From the NCBI GenBank assembly GCA_050181835.1, contig JBFXCU010000013.1, forward strand, positions 1-64,000: DNA of 64,000 bases, in the 5' to 3' direction. This document shows positions 34,168-42,390 of this stretch, in pieces. The stretch comes from CAILZL01 sp050181835 (GTDB lineage: Bacteria > Pseudomonadota > Gammaproteobacteria > Steroidobacterales > Steroidobacteraceae). The translations under genes were made by a program, and so were the position numbers. How positions within the stretch are numbered: position 1 is the stretch's first letter; each line of letters starts with the position of its first letter. The notes below the pieces were generated by a model. That model was given only the letters and a program-made list of their open reading frames with translations, made no database searches and was not told the origin of the DNA.

Positions 34168-36948
34168 ATGCGTGGGGAAGTAATCTACGTTTGCTCGATG
34201 CTACTGGGTCCTGTGGGGGCTCTGGTCATCAGCAGTGACGCTGCTGCGCAAAGCCCGAATGAGACGGGTTCCTATAACTTCAATATTTCCGTCGAGCCGT
34301 TGGAAGACGCGCTCAATGAACTGGCCCAGCAATCCGGGCTGCAAGTTTTATTTTCATCCCGGCTCGTGGATCGTCTGAGCAGTCCTGCGGTAAAGGGGCA
34401 ACTTACTGCCGAGGAGGCGCTACGAGCGCTGCTCGCCGATACGGGGTTGCGATTCGAGTTTGTCAATTCTCACACCATCACCATTAACCTTGATCAAAAT
34501 AGGGAAAATACAATGCAAAATAGAAATGCAGTACGTCATCAAAATTTGTTTGCCCGCATATTTGGGCTGTTTGCGGTTTGCAGTTCTACCCTGCATGCGG
34601 GTAGTGCCTGTGCGCAGGACGCAGCAGCTTCTGCGTCTGGAAAAAAGGCTGGAGTGCAGCTGGAGGAGATTGTTGTTACTGCGCGTCGCTCCGAGGAATC
34701 GCTGCAGCAGACGCCAGTTTCAGTCGTCGCGGTGAGCGGCGACCAGTTGGCGTCCATGGGGGTGGACAGTCTTAAGAATTTCGATGTCTTTGTGCCTAAC
34801 CTGAGTATTGGCGGCACCCAGGGTAATGGGACGGCAGTGGCCAACTTCTCAATACGTGGGATAGGTGGTGGGTCTTCCGGCTGGGTGACCCAAGAAGGAG
34901 CTGTCGGTGTGTATGTTGATGACATCCTGCTTGCGCACCCCAATGGGGCTTTCCTTGATATTGTCGATGCTGAACAGCTGGAAGTACTGCGTGGTCCACA
35001 GGGCACGCTGTTTGGGCGCAACACCGCCGGTGGTGCGGTGCGTTATACCTCGAAGAAACCCACTGCTGAACTGGGTGGCAACTTCAATACTACGCTGGGC
35101 TCGTACAACCGTCGTGATGTCAGCGGCACGTTAAATCTACCGTTGACCAACACCCTTGCCTTCCGAGGTACGTTTGCAAACAAGACCCGGGACGGGTATA
35201 TCTCACGCGTCATCGACGGCAATAGTACCGGTGATGAGAACGTAACGGCAGCGCGCAGCCAGTTGCGCTGGCAGCCAAGTGACAAATTGGATATCAATTT
35301 GTCGGCTAACAAGATAAAGACTTTTGATCACGGTACGCCCACTGTGATTGGTGCTTATCGCGATGTCGATGCTCTCATCAACATGCTTTACACCAGTCCG
35401 TCAGTAACTGCCGCTGCAGTGCGAGCTCTCACGCCCGCCAGTGTGACGACGTTTGGTGGCGCGGGTATCGCCGGAACCCCTGCAGCTGCAGCTGCGGCTG
35501 CTTCCGACATAGCTGCCTACAACGCAGCGAATGGCAAATATACGACCTATGGCGGCACCCCGGAGCGCAACGGATTTACTTCCAGCGGCGTTGGCCTCAC
35601 GGTTCAGTATGAGCTCGCGGATAACCTGACATTTAAATCCTTGAGTGGCTACAACCATGGCCATCAGCGTCTGCAGCAGGACTACGATCGAGCTCCGATC
35701 GTGCTGGTTGCCCAAGAAGATATAATCGACATGAAAACCTTTACCCAAGAGTTTCAGCTCAACGGAAGGGCATTTGACGATCGGCTAAAGTGGGTGGGCG
35801 GACTGTTCTATTACAACGACCAGTCAAGAAATGACAAGTGGCGCACAGTGCCAACCGATATTGTTAGGGCTCTTGAGTACAAAGATATTGACACCAAGAG
35901 TATTGCAGTCTATGGCCAAGGGACTTTTGATTTCACCGACCGCTTCAGCGCCACTGCTGGCTTGCGCTGGAACCGCGATACCAAGGACTTCACCGTCTTC
36001 CGTTTTGGGCGCAATTCAGATCCAGCGACGAACTCCTTGCCGGCGGAGCAACGAACCTACCTGCCGATTTCCACCAGTGGCAATTGGGCAAGCTTCTCAC
36101 CTCGGTTGGGTCTGGAGCAACGCTGGACTCAGGATTTCATGACCTATGTGTCGGTTGCCAAGGGGTTCAAGGCGGGCGGTTTCAACGATAACCTTGTTTC
36201 GGCATCGGGCACCACGAATTGCAGTGATGCCAGCTGCGGCATCACCGATTACAAGCCAGAGAACCTCGTGACATACGAGGCGGGGTTGCGCTCGGAATTT
36301 CTCGACCATCGCGTCCGCTTGAATTTGACCGGATTCTATACCGACTATAAGGACATGCAGGTATCAGCCATCAAATTCTTTGGCACGCAGCCTGCCCAGA
36401 TAACTTTGAATGCGGGGGCCACTGTCAGCGGCGTTGAATTGGATACGGTGGTGGCGGTAAGCGATCACCTGACTGTCCGTGGCGCGTTTGGCTATACCAA
36501 GTCTGAATATGCGTCAGACATTGCGGTGCAGACCAGCGGAGTCCTAGGCCGAACCTCGCCATTACTGCGTAGCCCCAAGATATCCTATACCGTCGGCACC
36601 ACGTACAAGCAGCCGCTCATAAACGATGCAGAGCTGGTGTTCGACCTCAACTGGGGCTGGAAGGACTCACAATCAAGTACGGCTTCGCCAACCAACACGG
36701 TCATTCTTCCCTCTTATGGGCTGCTGAATGGCCGTCTGGAATACCAGGCGAGCAATAACTGGGGTGTGGCGCTGTTTGGAAACAATCTGTTGAACGAATA
36801 CTACTTGACCAGTGCCTTCGATCCATCGGGTCCGGCCAGCAAGGACAGTCATGGTTCGAGTAGTCCCCACGACAGTTTTTTTGGCATGTCTTTATTGGAT
36901 GTCGGTCGTCCGCGTGAAGTCGGAGTTGAGCTCAGCTACAAGTTCTAA
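34168..36948 (+). CDS. TonB-dependent outer membrane receptor with N-terminal STN signalling domain
   Basis: The 926-residue product starts with a signal-like segment (ending SSDAAAQ) and an STN domain (about 33-110: NFNISVEPLEDALNELAQQS and GLQVLFSSRLVDRL), which in FecA-type transducers contacts FecR. A second complete signal peptide follows inside the frame: Met116-QNRN to SACAQD (about 149). After it come the TonB-box-like LEEIVVTARR, the plug domain (RGIGGGSSGW, VLRGPQGTLFGRNTAGGA) and a 22-strand barrel ending in Phe. Met116 (34513) has its own AGGGA 7 bases upstream, so a shorter receptor without STN could also be made. The ligand is unknown. It starts the plus-strand cassette; fecIR-like genes lie at its far end. 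Confidence 0.93.
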   Translation: MRGEVIYVCSMLLGPVGALVISSDAAAQSPNETGSYNFNISVEPLEDALNELAQQSGLQVLFSSRLVDRLSSPAVKGQLTAEEALRALLADTGLRFEFVNSHTITINLDQNRENTMQNRNAVRHQNLFARIFGLFAVCSSTLHAGSACAQDAAASASGKKAGVQLEEIVVTARRSEESLQQTPVSVVAVSGDQLASMGVDSLKNFDVFVPNLSIGGTQGNGTAVANFSIRGIGGGSSGWVTQEGAVGVYVDDILLAHPNGAFLDIVDAEQLEVLRGPQGTLFGRNTAGGAVRYTSKKPTAELGGNFNTTLGSYNRRDVSGTLNLPLTNTLAFRGTFANKTRDGYISRVIDGNSTGDENVTAARSQLRWQPSDKLDINLSANKIKTFDHGTPTVIGAYRDVDALINMLYTSPSVTAAAVRALTPASVTTFGGAGIAGTPAAAAAAASDIAAYNAANGKYTTYGGTPERNGFTSSGVGLTVQYELADNLTFKSLSGYNHGHQRLQQDYDRAPIVLVAQEDIIDMKTFTQEFQLNGRAFDDRLKWVGGLFYYNDQSRNDKWRTVPTDIVRALEYKDIDTKSIAVYGQGTFDFTDRFSATAGLRWNRDTKDFTVFRFGRNSDPATNSLPAEQRTYLPISTSGNWASFSPRLGLEQRWTQDFMTYVSVAKGFKAGGFNDNLVSASGTTNCSDASCGITDYKPENLVTYEAGLRSEFLDHRVRLNLTGFYTDYKDMQVSAIKFFGTQPAQITLNAGATVSGVELDTVVAVSDHLTVRGAFGYTKSEYASDIAVQTSGVLGRTSPLLRSPKISYTVGTTYKQPLINDAELVFDLNWGWKDSQSSTASPTNTVILPSYGLLNGRLEYQASNNWGVALFGNNLLNEYYLTSAFDPSGPASKDSHGSSSPHDSFFGMSLLDVGRPREVGVELSYKF

Positions 36949-37068
36949 AGCCAGTCACGATTGGAGCATGGGATGTGCTCCAATTCTAACTCTACCGGCA
37001 GCGGATCACCCTTCCCTGGCAAGAGGGAAGAGATGGCTTATTTATTTCTACTGAAGAGGACGCAGATA

Positions 37069-37461
37069 ATGTGGTTTCGTAATATGAAAGTGCGGCTACT
37101 TTTTTGCACGACGGTGTGTATGTATATGTTCGCAAGTCAGGCAGTTGCGCATCATTCATTCGCTGCATTCGACAGAGAGACCAAACTCACTGTGGAAGGA
37201 TCGGTCATAGAGGTGCAATGGGCGAATCCGCATGTCTGGGTGCAAGTGAATGTTCTTAATAAATCAGGCGAGCTGGAGGACTATGCCTTTGAAGGATTTG
37301 GCACCAATATCCTCATGAGGAAGGGTTGGAGCAGAAGCAGTCTGAAGCCCGGGGATAAAGTGACCGTAGAATGGAGCCCATTTAGAGATGGCACCAAAGG
37401 AGGGATGTTGATACGGGTGAAGCGGGCAGATGGGATGGTATTGGAATCATATACAGAGTAA
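37069..37461 (+). CDS. Small secreted DUF6152-type protein
   Basis: The 130-residue precursor has a signal peptide ending SQAVAH and a mature part beginning HHSFAAFDRETKLTVEGSV, followed by EVQWANPHVWVQVNV. The HHSFaaFD and NPH motifs match the DUF6152 family, small periplasmic proteins often coded near PQQ dehydrogenases and TonB receptors. The function is unknown. ATG 37069 is used because AGAGGA lies 8 bases upstream; the frame extends to 36961 without support. It is the second gene of the cassette, 120 bases after the receptor. Confidence 0.75.
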   Translation: MWFRNMKVRLLFCTTVCMYMFASQAVAHHSFAAFDRETKLTVEGSVIEVQWANPHVWVQVNVLNKSGELEDYAFEGFGTNILMRKGWSRSSLKPGDKVTVEWSPFRDGTKGGMLIRVKRADGMVLESYTE

Positions 37462-37534
37462 GCGACGGCAGCCGCAGTTGCTATTTACCGATGATGAGGT
37501 CTGTCATGGTTTGCGTTTTGCTTAGGTGATCATA

Positions 37535-38245
37535 GTGAATAAAATTACACCGACATCTGTAAGAAATACTGCCATCATTTTTTTTCTCCTTTTGCCGCTT
37601 GCTGGGATGGCGGCTCCTGATTGGCGCGGCTACTGGGAAAGGACAGCAGATCCTGACAATCCTGCTACGCTCATTGGCACCCGAATGTCATTGAATGATT
37701 TGCCTGCATATACCCCAGAGTACGCTCAGAAATGGAAAAAAATTTACGAGGTGTTGGGGACGTCGGCTGCTTTGGAGTATGACTACGGCGCGCAATGTTT
37801 ACCGTGGGGCATGCCATACAATATGACTATACCTTATAGTGCAGAAATTGAGATGCGCCCCGGTCAAGTGACGATACAGATGGAATTGTCCAGGGAAGTG
37901 CGTCGAATTTATACGGACGGACGGGGGCATAAATCTGCGGATGCTTTTGATCCTTCCAGAAATGGGCATTCCATCGGGAGATGGGAGGGCGATACATTAG
38001 TGGTTGATACAGTAGGCATTGTTGAAAGCACCCAACTGAACGGTATTCTGTCACCTCATAGTGACCAGCTGCATATCACCGAATGGATTCGGGAGTACAA
38101 GCCCGGCTTTCTTGAGATACGTTACCGTCTTGAGGATTCAAAGGCGTTCGCAAAACCATACGAATACAAGCTTACTTGGCGGCGTATCCCGGACAAGCAG
38201 TTTGAGATGGCTGAGTACATATGTACAAATACTCGAGAGCGCTGA
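37535..38245 (+). CDS. Secreted protein of unknown function, PQQ-cassette associated
   Basis: The 236-residue precursor has a hydrophobic signal segment (IIFFLLLPLAGMAAP) and a mature part with QCLPWGMPYNMTIPYSAEI, VRRIYTDGRGH, and GHSIGRWEGDTLVVDTVGI, then HSDQLHITEWIRE. I have seen this pattern in uncharacterised proteins next to DUF6152 genes, but I know no function. GTG 37535 is preferred, with AGGTGA 5 bases upstream; GTG 37526 is also possible. It is the third cassette gene, followed by the PQQ dehydrogenase. Confidence 0.7.
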   Translation: MNKITPTSVRNTAIIFFLLLPLAGMAAPDWRGYWERTADPDNPATLIGTRMSLNDLPAYTPEYAQKWKKIYEVLGTSAALEYDYGAQCLPWGMPYNMTIPYSAEIEMRPGQVTIQMELSREVRRIYTDGRGHKSADAFDPSRNGHSIGRWEGDTLVVDTVGIVESTQLNGILSPHSDQLHITEWIREYKPGFLEIRYRLEDSKAFAKPYEYKLTWRRIPDKQFEMAEYICTNTRER

Positions 38246-38326
38246 TGCATGAAATTCATCTCACCAACATTATTAGTGGGGTATCCGAACGCCGTGGCGT
38301 GGTCGTTGACTGCAGGAGGGGAGTTA

Positions 38327-40486
38327 TTGAAGAGCGTGCAGCGATTAGTCAGTATTTTCTTGTCGACGCTGCTTGTTAGTGTCTCAGTCTACGCCGCACC
38401 GGTCGAAGGATTGCGTGATGCGGCAGTAAATCAAATCGCTGCCGATGCGTGGCCGATGAATGGTCGCGACTTCAGTGGCTCGCGATTTTCGCCCCTTACT
38501 GATATCAATGCTGACAATGTGAATCGGCTCGGGCTGGCGTGGGAGTTCAGGGACTTCATCGTGCGCGGTCGTACGCACCGGGGCATGCAAGGAAATCCGA
38601 TTCTGCATGAAGGCATGCTGTATTTTTCCGGCCCATGGGGCAATGCTTACGCGGTCGACGCGCGTAGTGGCGAGACAGTGTGGAAGTTCGATACAGAAGC
38701 TGATGGCCAATATGCTCGCAACAGTTGTTGTGACGTGGGTAGTCGTGGAATCGCGGTGCTGAACGGCAAGGTGTATACCGCCTCAACGGATGGTTATCTA
38801 ATTGCGCTGAATGCCAGGACCGGCAAGCTGGTGTGGAAAGTGGATACGTTCTATTCGCGAAAGTGGAACTACGTGATCAACGGCGCACCGTACATTGCAG
38901 GGAGCAACATACTGATCGGTAATTCCGGTGCAGATATGGGGGCGCGTGGTTATGTCTCGGCCTATGACGCCCAGAGCGGAAAATTGGCGTGGCGATTTTG
39001 GGCCGTTCCCGGTGATCCGAAGGACGGGCCGGATGAGACGCCAGAAGTGACACTGGCCCGCAAGACATGGCCTGTGGATTCCCGATGGGAGCTGGGATTG
39101 GGCGGCAATGCTTGGGATGCCATGGCCTATGATCCGGAAACCAACACGGCCTATTTAGGTCTGGGCAATGGCGGGCCGCAGCCGCAGTGGCTGCGCAGCC
39201 GCAGCGGCACCAAGGGTCAGGACAACCTGTTCCTGTCCAGTATCGTGGCGGTCGACGCCACAACGGGCCGACTGAAGTGGTACTACCAGGAAACCCCCGG
39301 CGACAGCTGGGATTACACCGCCACCTCGCCAATGGTGTTTGCCGACCTGACGATTGATGGCAAGCAGCACAAAGTAATCATGCAGGCACCCAAGAACGGC
39401 ATCTTCTATGTGCTGGATCGGGTGACCGGTCAGTTGCTGCGGGCCAACCCCTACACCTTCATCAACTGGGCAAGCGGTGTGGATATGAAGACTGGCCGAC
39501 CCCTGTTGACGGGGCTAGCCGATTACTCGCACGAACCGCGCATCATTTGGCCCAGCGCCGCCGGTGGTCATGCGTGGACCCCGATGTCGTTCAGTCCGCG
39601 TACCGGGCTGGTGTATGTGCAGGTTTACGATACCGCCATGCGGTATCAATCGCATACTCAGGGTCAATTCATCTCGGGCGCACCTAACCGGGGAGTGAGC
39701 GGCCAGTTTCCTCCCTTCGACAGCCCAGCCGACCAAGCCCAACTGGTGGGCCAGCCACCGCCGAAGTTTGAATCGCGGCTGAAAGCTTGGGATCCGGTCG
39801 CGGGCATGGTGCGTTGGCAGTCCGACCCGATGCCCTTCATCAGCGGTGGCACGTTGGTGGCGGGTGATCTGGTGTTTGAAGGTTCGAGCGATGGGTATTT
39901 GTATGCCTTCGATGCGCGCACCGGCAAGATGTTGCACAAGCTGTTCGTGGGCACGGCCATCATGGCGGCACCCATGACCTACAAGCTCGACGGCGTGCAG
40001 TACATTGCCGTCACGGCCGGTGCCGGCGGGCCGCAGGGCAATAGCTTCGCACCCAATCAGGCGGGGTTCACATATCGGAATTATGAGCGACTACTGGTTC
40101 TGAAAATCGGTGCCGCTCCGGTACCACTTCCACCGAAGAATAGTGAGGAACCACTACCACCGTTACCGGCAGCGTTCCCGGTGAGCTCCGCAACACTTGC
40201 ACACGGAGAAGAGCTGTTCAAGCAACTGTGCTCGCGCTGTCATGTGGTCGGTGGTGCTCGAGGGCTATATCCAAATTTATGGCACATGAACCAAGCGACG
40301 CTGGAGAGTTTTGAGCTTATCGTCGGGCAGCCAGGGATCTATCGCTATGCTGGCATGGCCGACTTCTCTGATGTTCTCACAGCCAAGGACATCGCTGCGA
40401 TCAATGCCTTCATCGTCAATGACACGATCACCAAACGCACCCAAGGCCAAAACACCGGCACACTCTTCCGTGATGCGGCCCATTAG
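38327..40486 (+). CDS. PQQ-dependent quinohemoprotein alcohol dehydrogenase (with C-terminal heme c)
   Basis: This periplasmic alcohol oxidase has an eight-bladed PQQ propeller (about 45-590) and a cytochrome c domain. Landmarks are the vicinal disulfide pair Cys134-Cys135 (RNSCCDVGSRG), the catalytic Asp329 in TPGDSWDYTATSP, several W-docking motifs (GKLVWKVDT, GRLKWYYQE), and heme motif Cys635-S-R-Cys638-His639. Two residues after the catalytic Asp is Thr, not Asp, which suggests a calcium rather than a lanthanide enzyme. TTG 38327 is chosen because AGGAGGGG precedes it and a clean signal peptide (KSVQRLVSIFLSTLLVSVS) follows; an upstream ATG at 38249 would bury that peptide. Substrate unknown. 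Confidence 0.9.
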   Translation: MKSVQRLVSIFLSTLLVSVSVYAAPVEGLRDAAVNQIAADAWPMNGRDFSGSRFSPLTDINADNVNRLGLAWEFRDFIVRGRTHRGMQGNPILHEGMLYFSGPWGNAYAVDARSGETVWKFDTEADGQYARNSCCDVGSRGIAVLNGKVYTASTDGYLIALNARTGKLVWKVDTFYSRKWNYVINGAPYIAGSNILIGNSGADMGARGYVSAYDAQSGKLAWRFWAVPGDPKDGPDETPEVTLARKTWPVDSRWELGLGGNAWDAMAYDPETNTAYLGLGNGGPQPQWLRSRSGTKGQDNLFLSSIVAVDATTGRLKWYYQETPGDSWDYTATSPMVFADLTIDGKQHKVIMQAPKNGIFYVLDRVTGQLLRANPYTFINWASGVDMKTGRPLLTGLADYSHEPRIIWPSAAGGHAWTPMSFSPRTGLVYVQVYDTAMRYQSHTQGQFISGAPNRGVSGQFPPFDSPADQAQLVGQPPPKFESRLKAWDPVAGMVRWQSDPMPFISGGTLVAGDLVFEGSSDGYLYAFDARTGKMLHKLFVGTAIMAAPMTYKLDGVQYIAVTAGAGGPQGNSFAPNQAGFTYRNYERLLVLKIGAAPVPLPPKNSEEPLPPLPAAFPVSSATLAHGEELFKQLCSRCHVVGGARGLYPNLWHMNQATLESFELIVGQPGIYRYAGMADFSDVLTAKDIAAINAFIVNDTITKRTQGQNTGTLFRDAAH

Positions 40487-40650
40487 TCCAGTCCGCTATC
40501 GTCGCCGGAGCAAAAGGTCGTTACGTATGACAGCAGCTCCGATTCGTCGAGAAAGACAGCTTGCTGGTGTCGGTTTCTGATGACTTGTCGCAGCGGGAAA
40601 TGCAGGCAATTCAGATTTTCCCCTGGTTGTCGGTGGCTGTGGGTGACTTA

Positions 40651-41733
40651 TTAGTTATGCTCTCTGAGAGTGATTCCATGCTCGGATTTCTCCACAATCA
40701 GGTTCGTATCACGGGCTAGTACTTGCACCAGCGAGTCTGGGTCATCGGCGTCAAACACGCCTGTATAAACGCGATTCACGATGGTCGATCCTTCCAGTCG
40801 AATTTTCTGACGGTTATACCGATTGAATTCTCCGACGATGTACTCCAGTGTCTTTTGTTTGAATACCAGCCGCCGTTGCTGCCATGCTACAGCGTCCGAA
40901 ACGTCACTCATCGTGCGAATGGTGACTAATCCTGCCTCATTGACTTGTGCTTCTTCATTGGCCGCTAGCATGCGGATTGCGGATTGAATAGGTGGGGCAG
41001 TTCCATTGTGCATCGAAGTTCCTCTGGATGGTGTAGTCGTGACTGGCTCAATATTCACACGGCCTTCTATTACAGCGACTACGGTGCCTTCGGCCCGATT
41101 GTAAACATTGAATTGTGTGCCAACAGCCTGAATGACGGCATCACTTGCATACACACGGAATGGCCGAGTTGTATCGTGATGCACTTTGAACAGGGCTTCG
41201 CCTTCCAATAGGCGCACGTCGCGGCGCAGATTGGAAAAATGGATGGCGACCCGTGAATGGGTGTTGAGATGGATGATCGAACCATCCTCAAGTTCAAACG
41301 CGCGCTGTTCGCTGGTACCCGTCTGAAACTCCTTCCAGTCGGGCTCACTACGCTCAATGAAGTGCCATCCAGCTACCAAAATGGTTAGTAGGATTAAGCT
41401 CGCTGCAATTCCGCCCCATTTCCACGCTTGCGATCGTGTTGGCTGGTGAACTGTCAGCGCGGCTGGCTGGGGAAAACGCACAATCTGGCTGTCAATCTGC
41501 GCCAGCAACGAATTAATGTCGTATTCACAGTTTGGGTCGAGATGATCCAGGGCTTGGTCAACCGTGAGTATCAGCAGGAGTTCGCGCACATTTCTGGGTG
41601 ATTCCTTCAGCCAAGCGACAAATGCTGCCCGCTGTGCGGGCGTTGGGTTCTTTAAAATCTGCACCCACTCAGATGCTTGCTGGGCATGTAGGTATTTAAG
41701 TTGGCGATTCGGGTTCTGCATATTGGGACTCAC
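40651..41733 (-). CDS. FecR-family anti-sigma/sigma regulator
   Basis: The 360-residue protein has an N-terminal cytoplasmic DUF4880-like segment (ASEWVQILKNPTPAQRAAFV and FVAWLKESPRN), a single membrane helix (SLILLTILVAGWHF, about 113-126), a periplasmic FecR domain (FQTGTSEQRAFELEDGSIIH, LLEGEALFKV) and a C-terminal region with YIVGEFNRYNRQKIRLEG. FecR proteins receive a signal from the STN domain of a TonB receptor and release the partner sigma factor. GTG 41733 or ATG 41721 could be the start; it follows the sigma gene by 3 bases. It converges on the PQQ dehydrogenase gene. Confidence 0.9.
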   Translation of the reverse strand: MSPNMQNPNRQLKYLHAQQASEWVQILKNPTPAQRAAFVAWLKESPRNVRELLLILTVDQALDHLDPNCEYDINSLLAQIDSQIVRFPQPAALTVHQPTRSQAWKWGGIAASLILLTILVAGWHFIERSEPDWKEFQTGTSEQRAFELEDGSIIHLNTHSRVAIHFSNLRRDVRLLEGEALFKVHHDTTRPFRVYASDAVIQAVGTQFNVYNRAEGTVVAVIEGRVNIEPVTTTPSRGTSMHNGTAPPIQSAIRMLAANEEAQVNEAGLVTIRTMSDVSDAVAWQQRRLVFKQKTLEYIVGEFNRYNRQKIRLEGSTIVNRVYTGVFDADDPDSLVQVLARDTNLIVEKSEHGITLREHN

Positions 41734-41736
41734 GGG

Positions 41737-42261
41737 TCAGGACTCTACAAGCAGGAGTCGCAGCCGCGCCCGTGACTCAACGACATACTTCTCAATGGTA
41801 TGAACCGAGAGTCCAGAAGATTTTGCAGCTTCCGTATAGGAAAGCCCATCCCGTTTAACCAGTAGCAGAACCAGCCTGTGTGTCGTCGGCAATTGCGCCA
41901 GCGCCAGATTGAGACGGTTCTGCAATTCCAGCTGCTCCGCATGGTCGTGTGTTGCGAGCTGTTCCAATGTTTCACATAGATCATCTGTCACGTCAGAATC
42001 GAATAGTACCCGGCCATACTGCTTGCGTTGCCGGAATTCCCGCACGACATTGGTGGCAATACCTAGGACATAGGCAAGCGGGTTTCGTACCATATCCGCA
42101 TCCCGAACTCGCAGGATTCGGGCAAATACTTCCTGCGCCAGATCATCAGCGTCCTGACTATGCCTCACACGACGCGCCAGATACCTCTTCAGTTCGCCCG
42201 AATGGTTACGAAACACGGTATTGGCGAGACTGGCGGCGGATTCGACAGGATCGGATGACAT
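41737..42261 (-). CDS. ECF sigma-70 factor, FecI type
   Basis: The 174-residue protein has sigma region 2 (RRVRHSQDADDLAQEVFARILRVRD within about 25-75) and region 4 (LPTTHRLVLLLVKRDGLSYTEAAKSSG with the helix-turn-helix, about 115-160). The direct coupling to a FecR gene and the STN-bearing receptor 4.8 kb away indicate a FecI-FecR-FecA type surface signalling circuit that probably drives the receptor. It is divergent from nothing; pilU lies upstream on the same strand across 129 bases. Confidence 0.92.
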   Translation of the reverse strand: MSSDPVESAASLANTVFRNHSGELKRYLARRVRHSQDADDLAQEVFARILRVRDADMVRNPLAYVLGIATNVVREFRQRKQYGRVLFDSDVTDDLCETLEQLATHDHAEQLELQNRLNLALAQLPTTHRLVLLLVKRDGLSYTEAAKSSGLSVHTIEKYVVESRARLRLLLVES

Positions 42262-42292
42262 GTCTTTATCTCATCTGTATACCCTAGTGTAG

Positions 42293-42320
42293 TGTCATTC
42301 TGGGTGAGAAACCGGTAGTT
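42293..42320 (+). repeat. Copy 2 of the 28-base element flanking the cassette
   Basis: It matches 34015-34042 in direct orientation (23 of 28). It lies 32 bases upstream of the sigma factor start, reading against that gene. A further short direct repeat (GTTATATA-N2-CGG/CCGG at about 42318 and 42369) occurs in the same gap. Confidence 0.5.
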
Positions 42321-42390
42321 ATATATTCGGCATCGAAACCAGTCCACACCTACAGGCAAATACTGTTGTTATATAGCCGGTATGTAAATC

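Noticed and set aside
42293..42320. Shared 28-base element read as a common promoter of the sigma factor for itself and the receptor
   Set aside because: It has the same plus orientation at both places, while the receptor gene is on plus and the sigma gene on minus, so it cannot be the same directional promoter for both.
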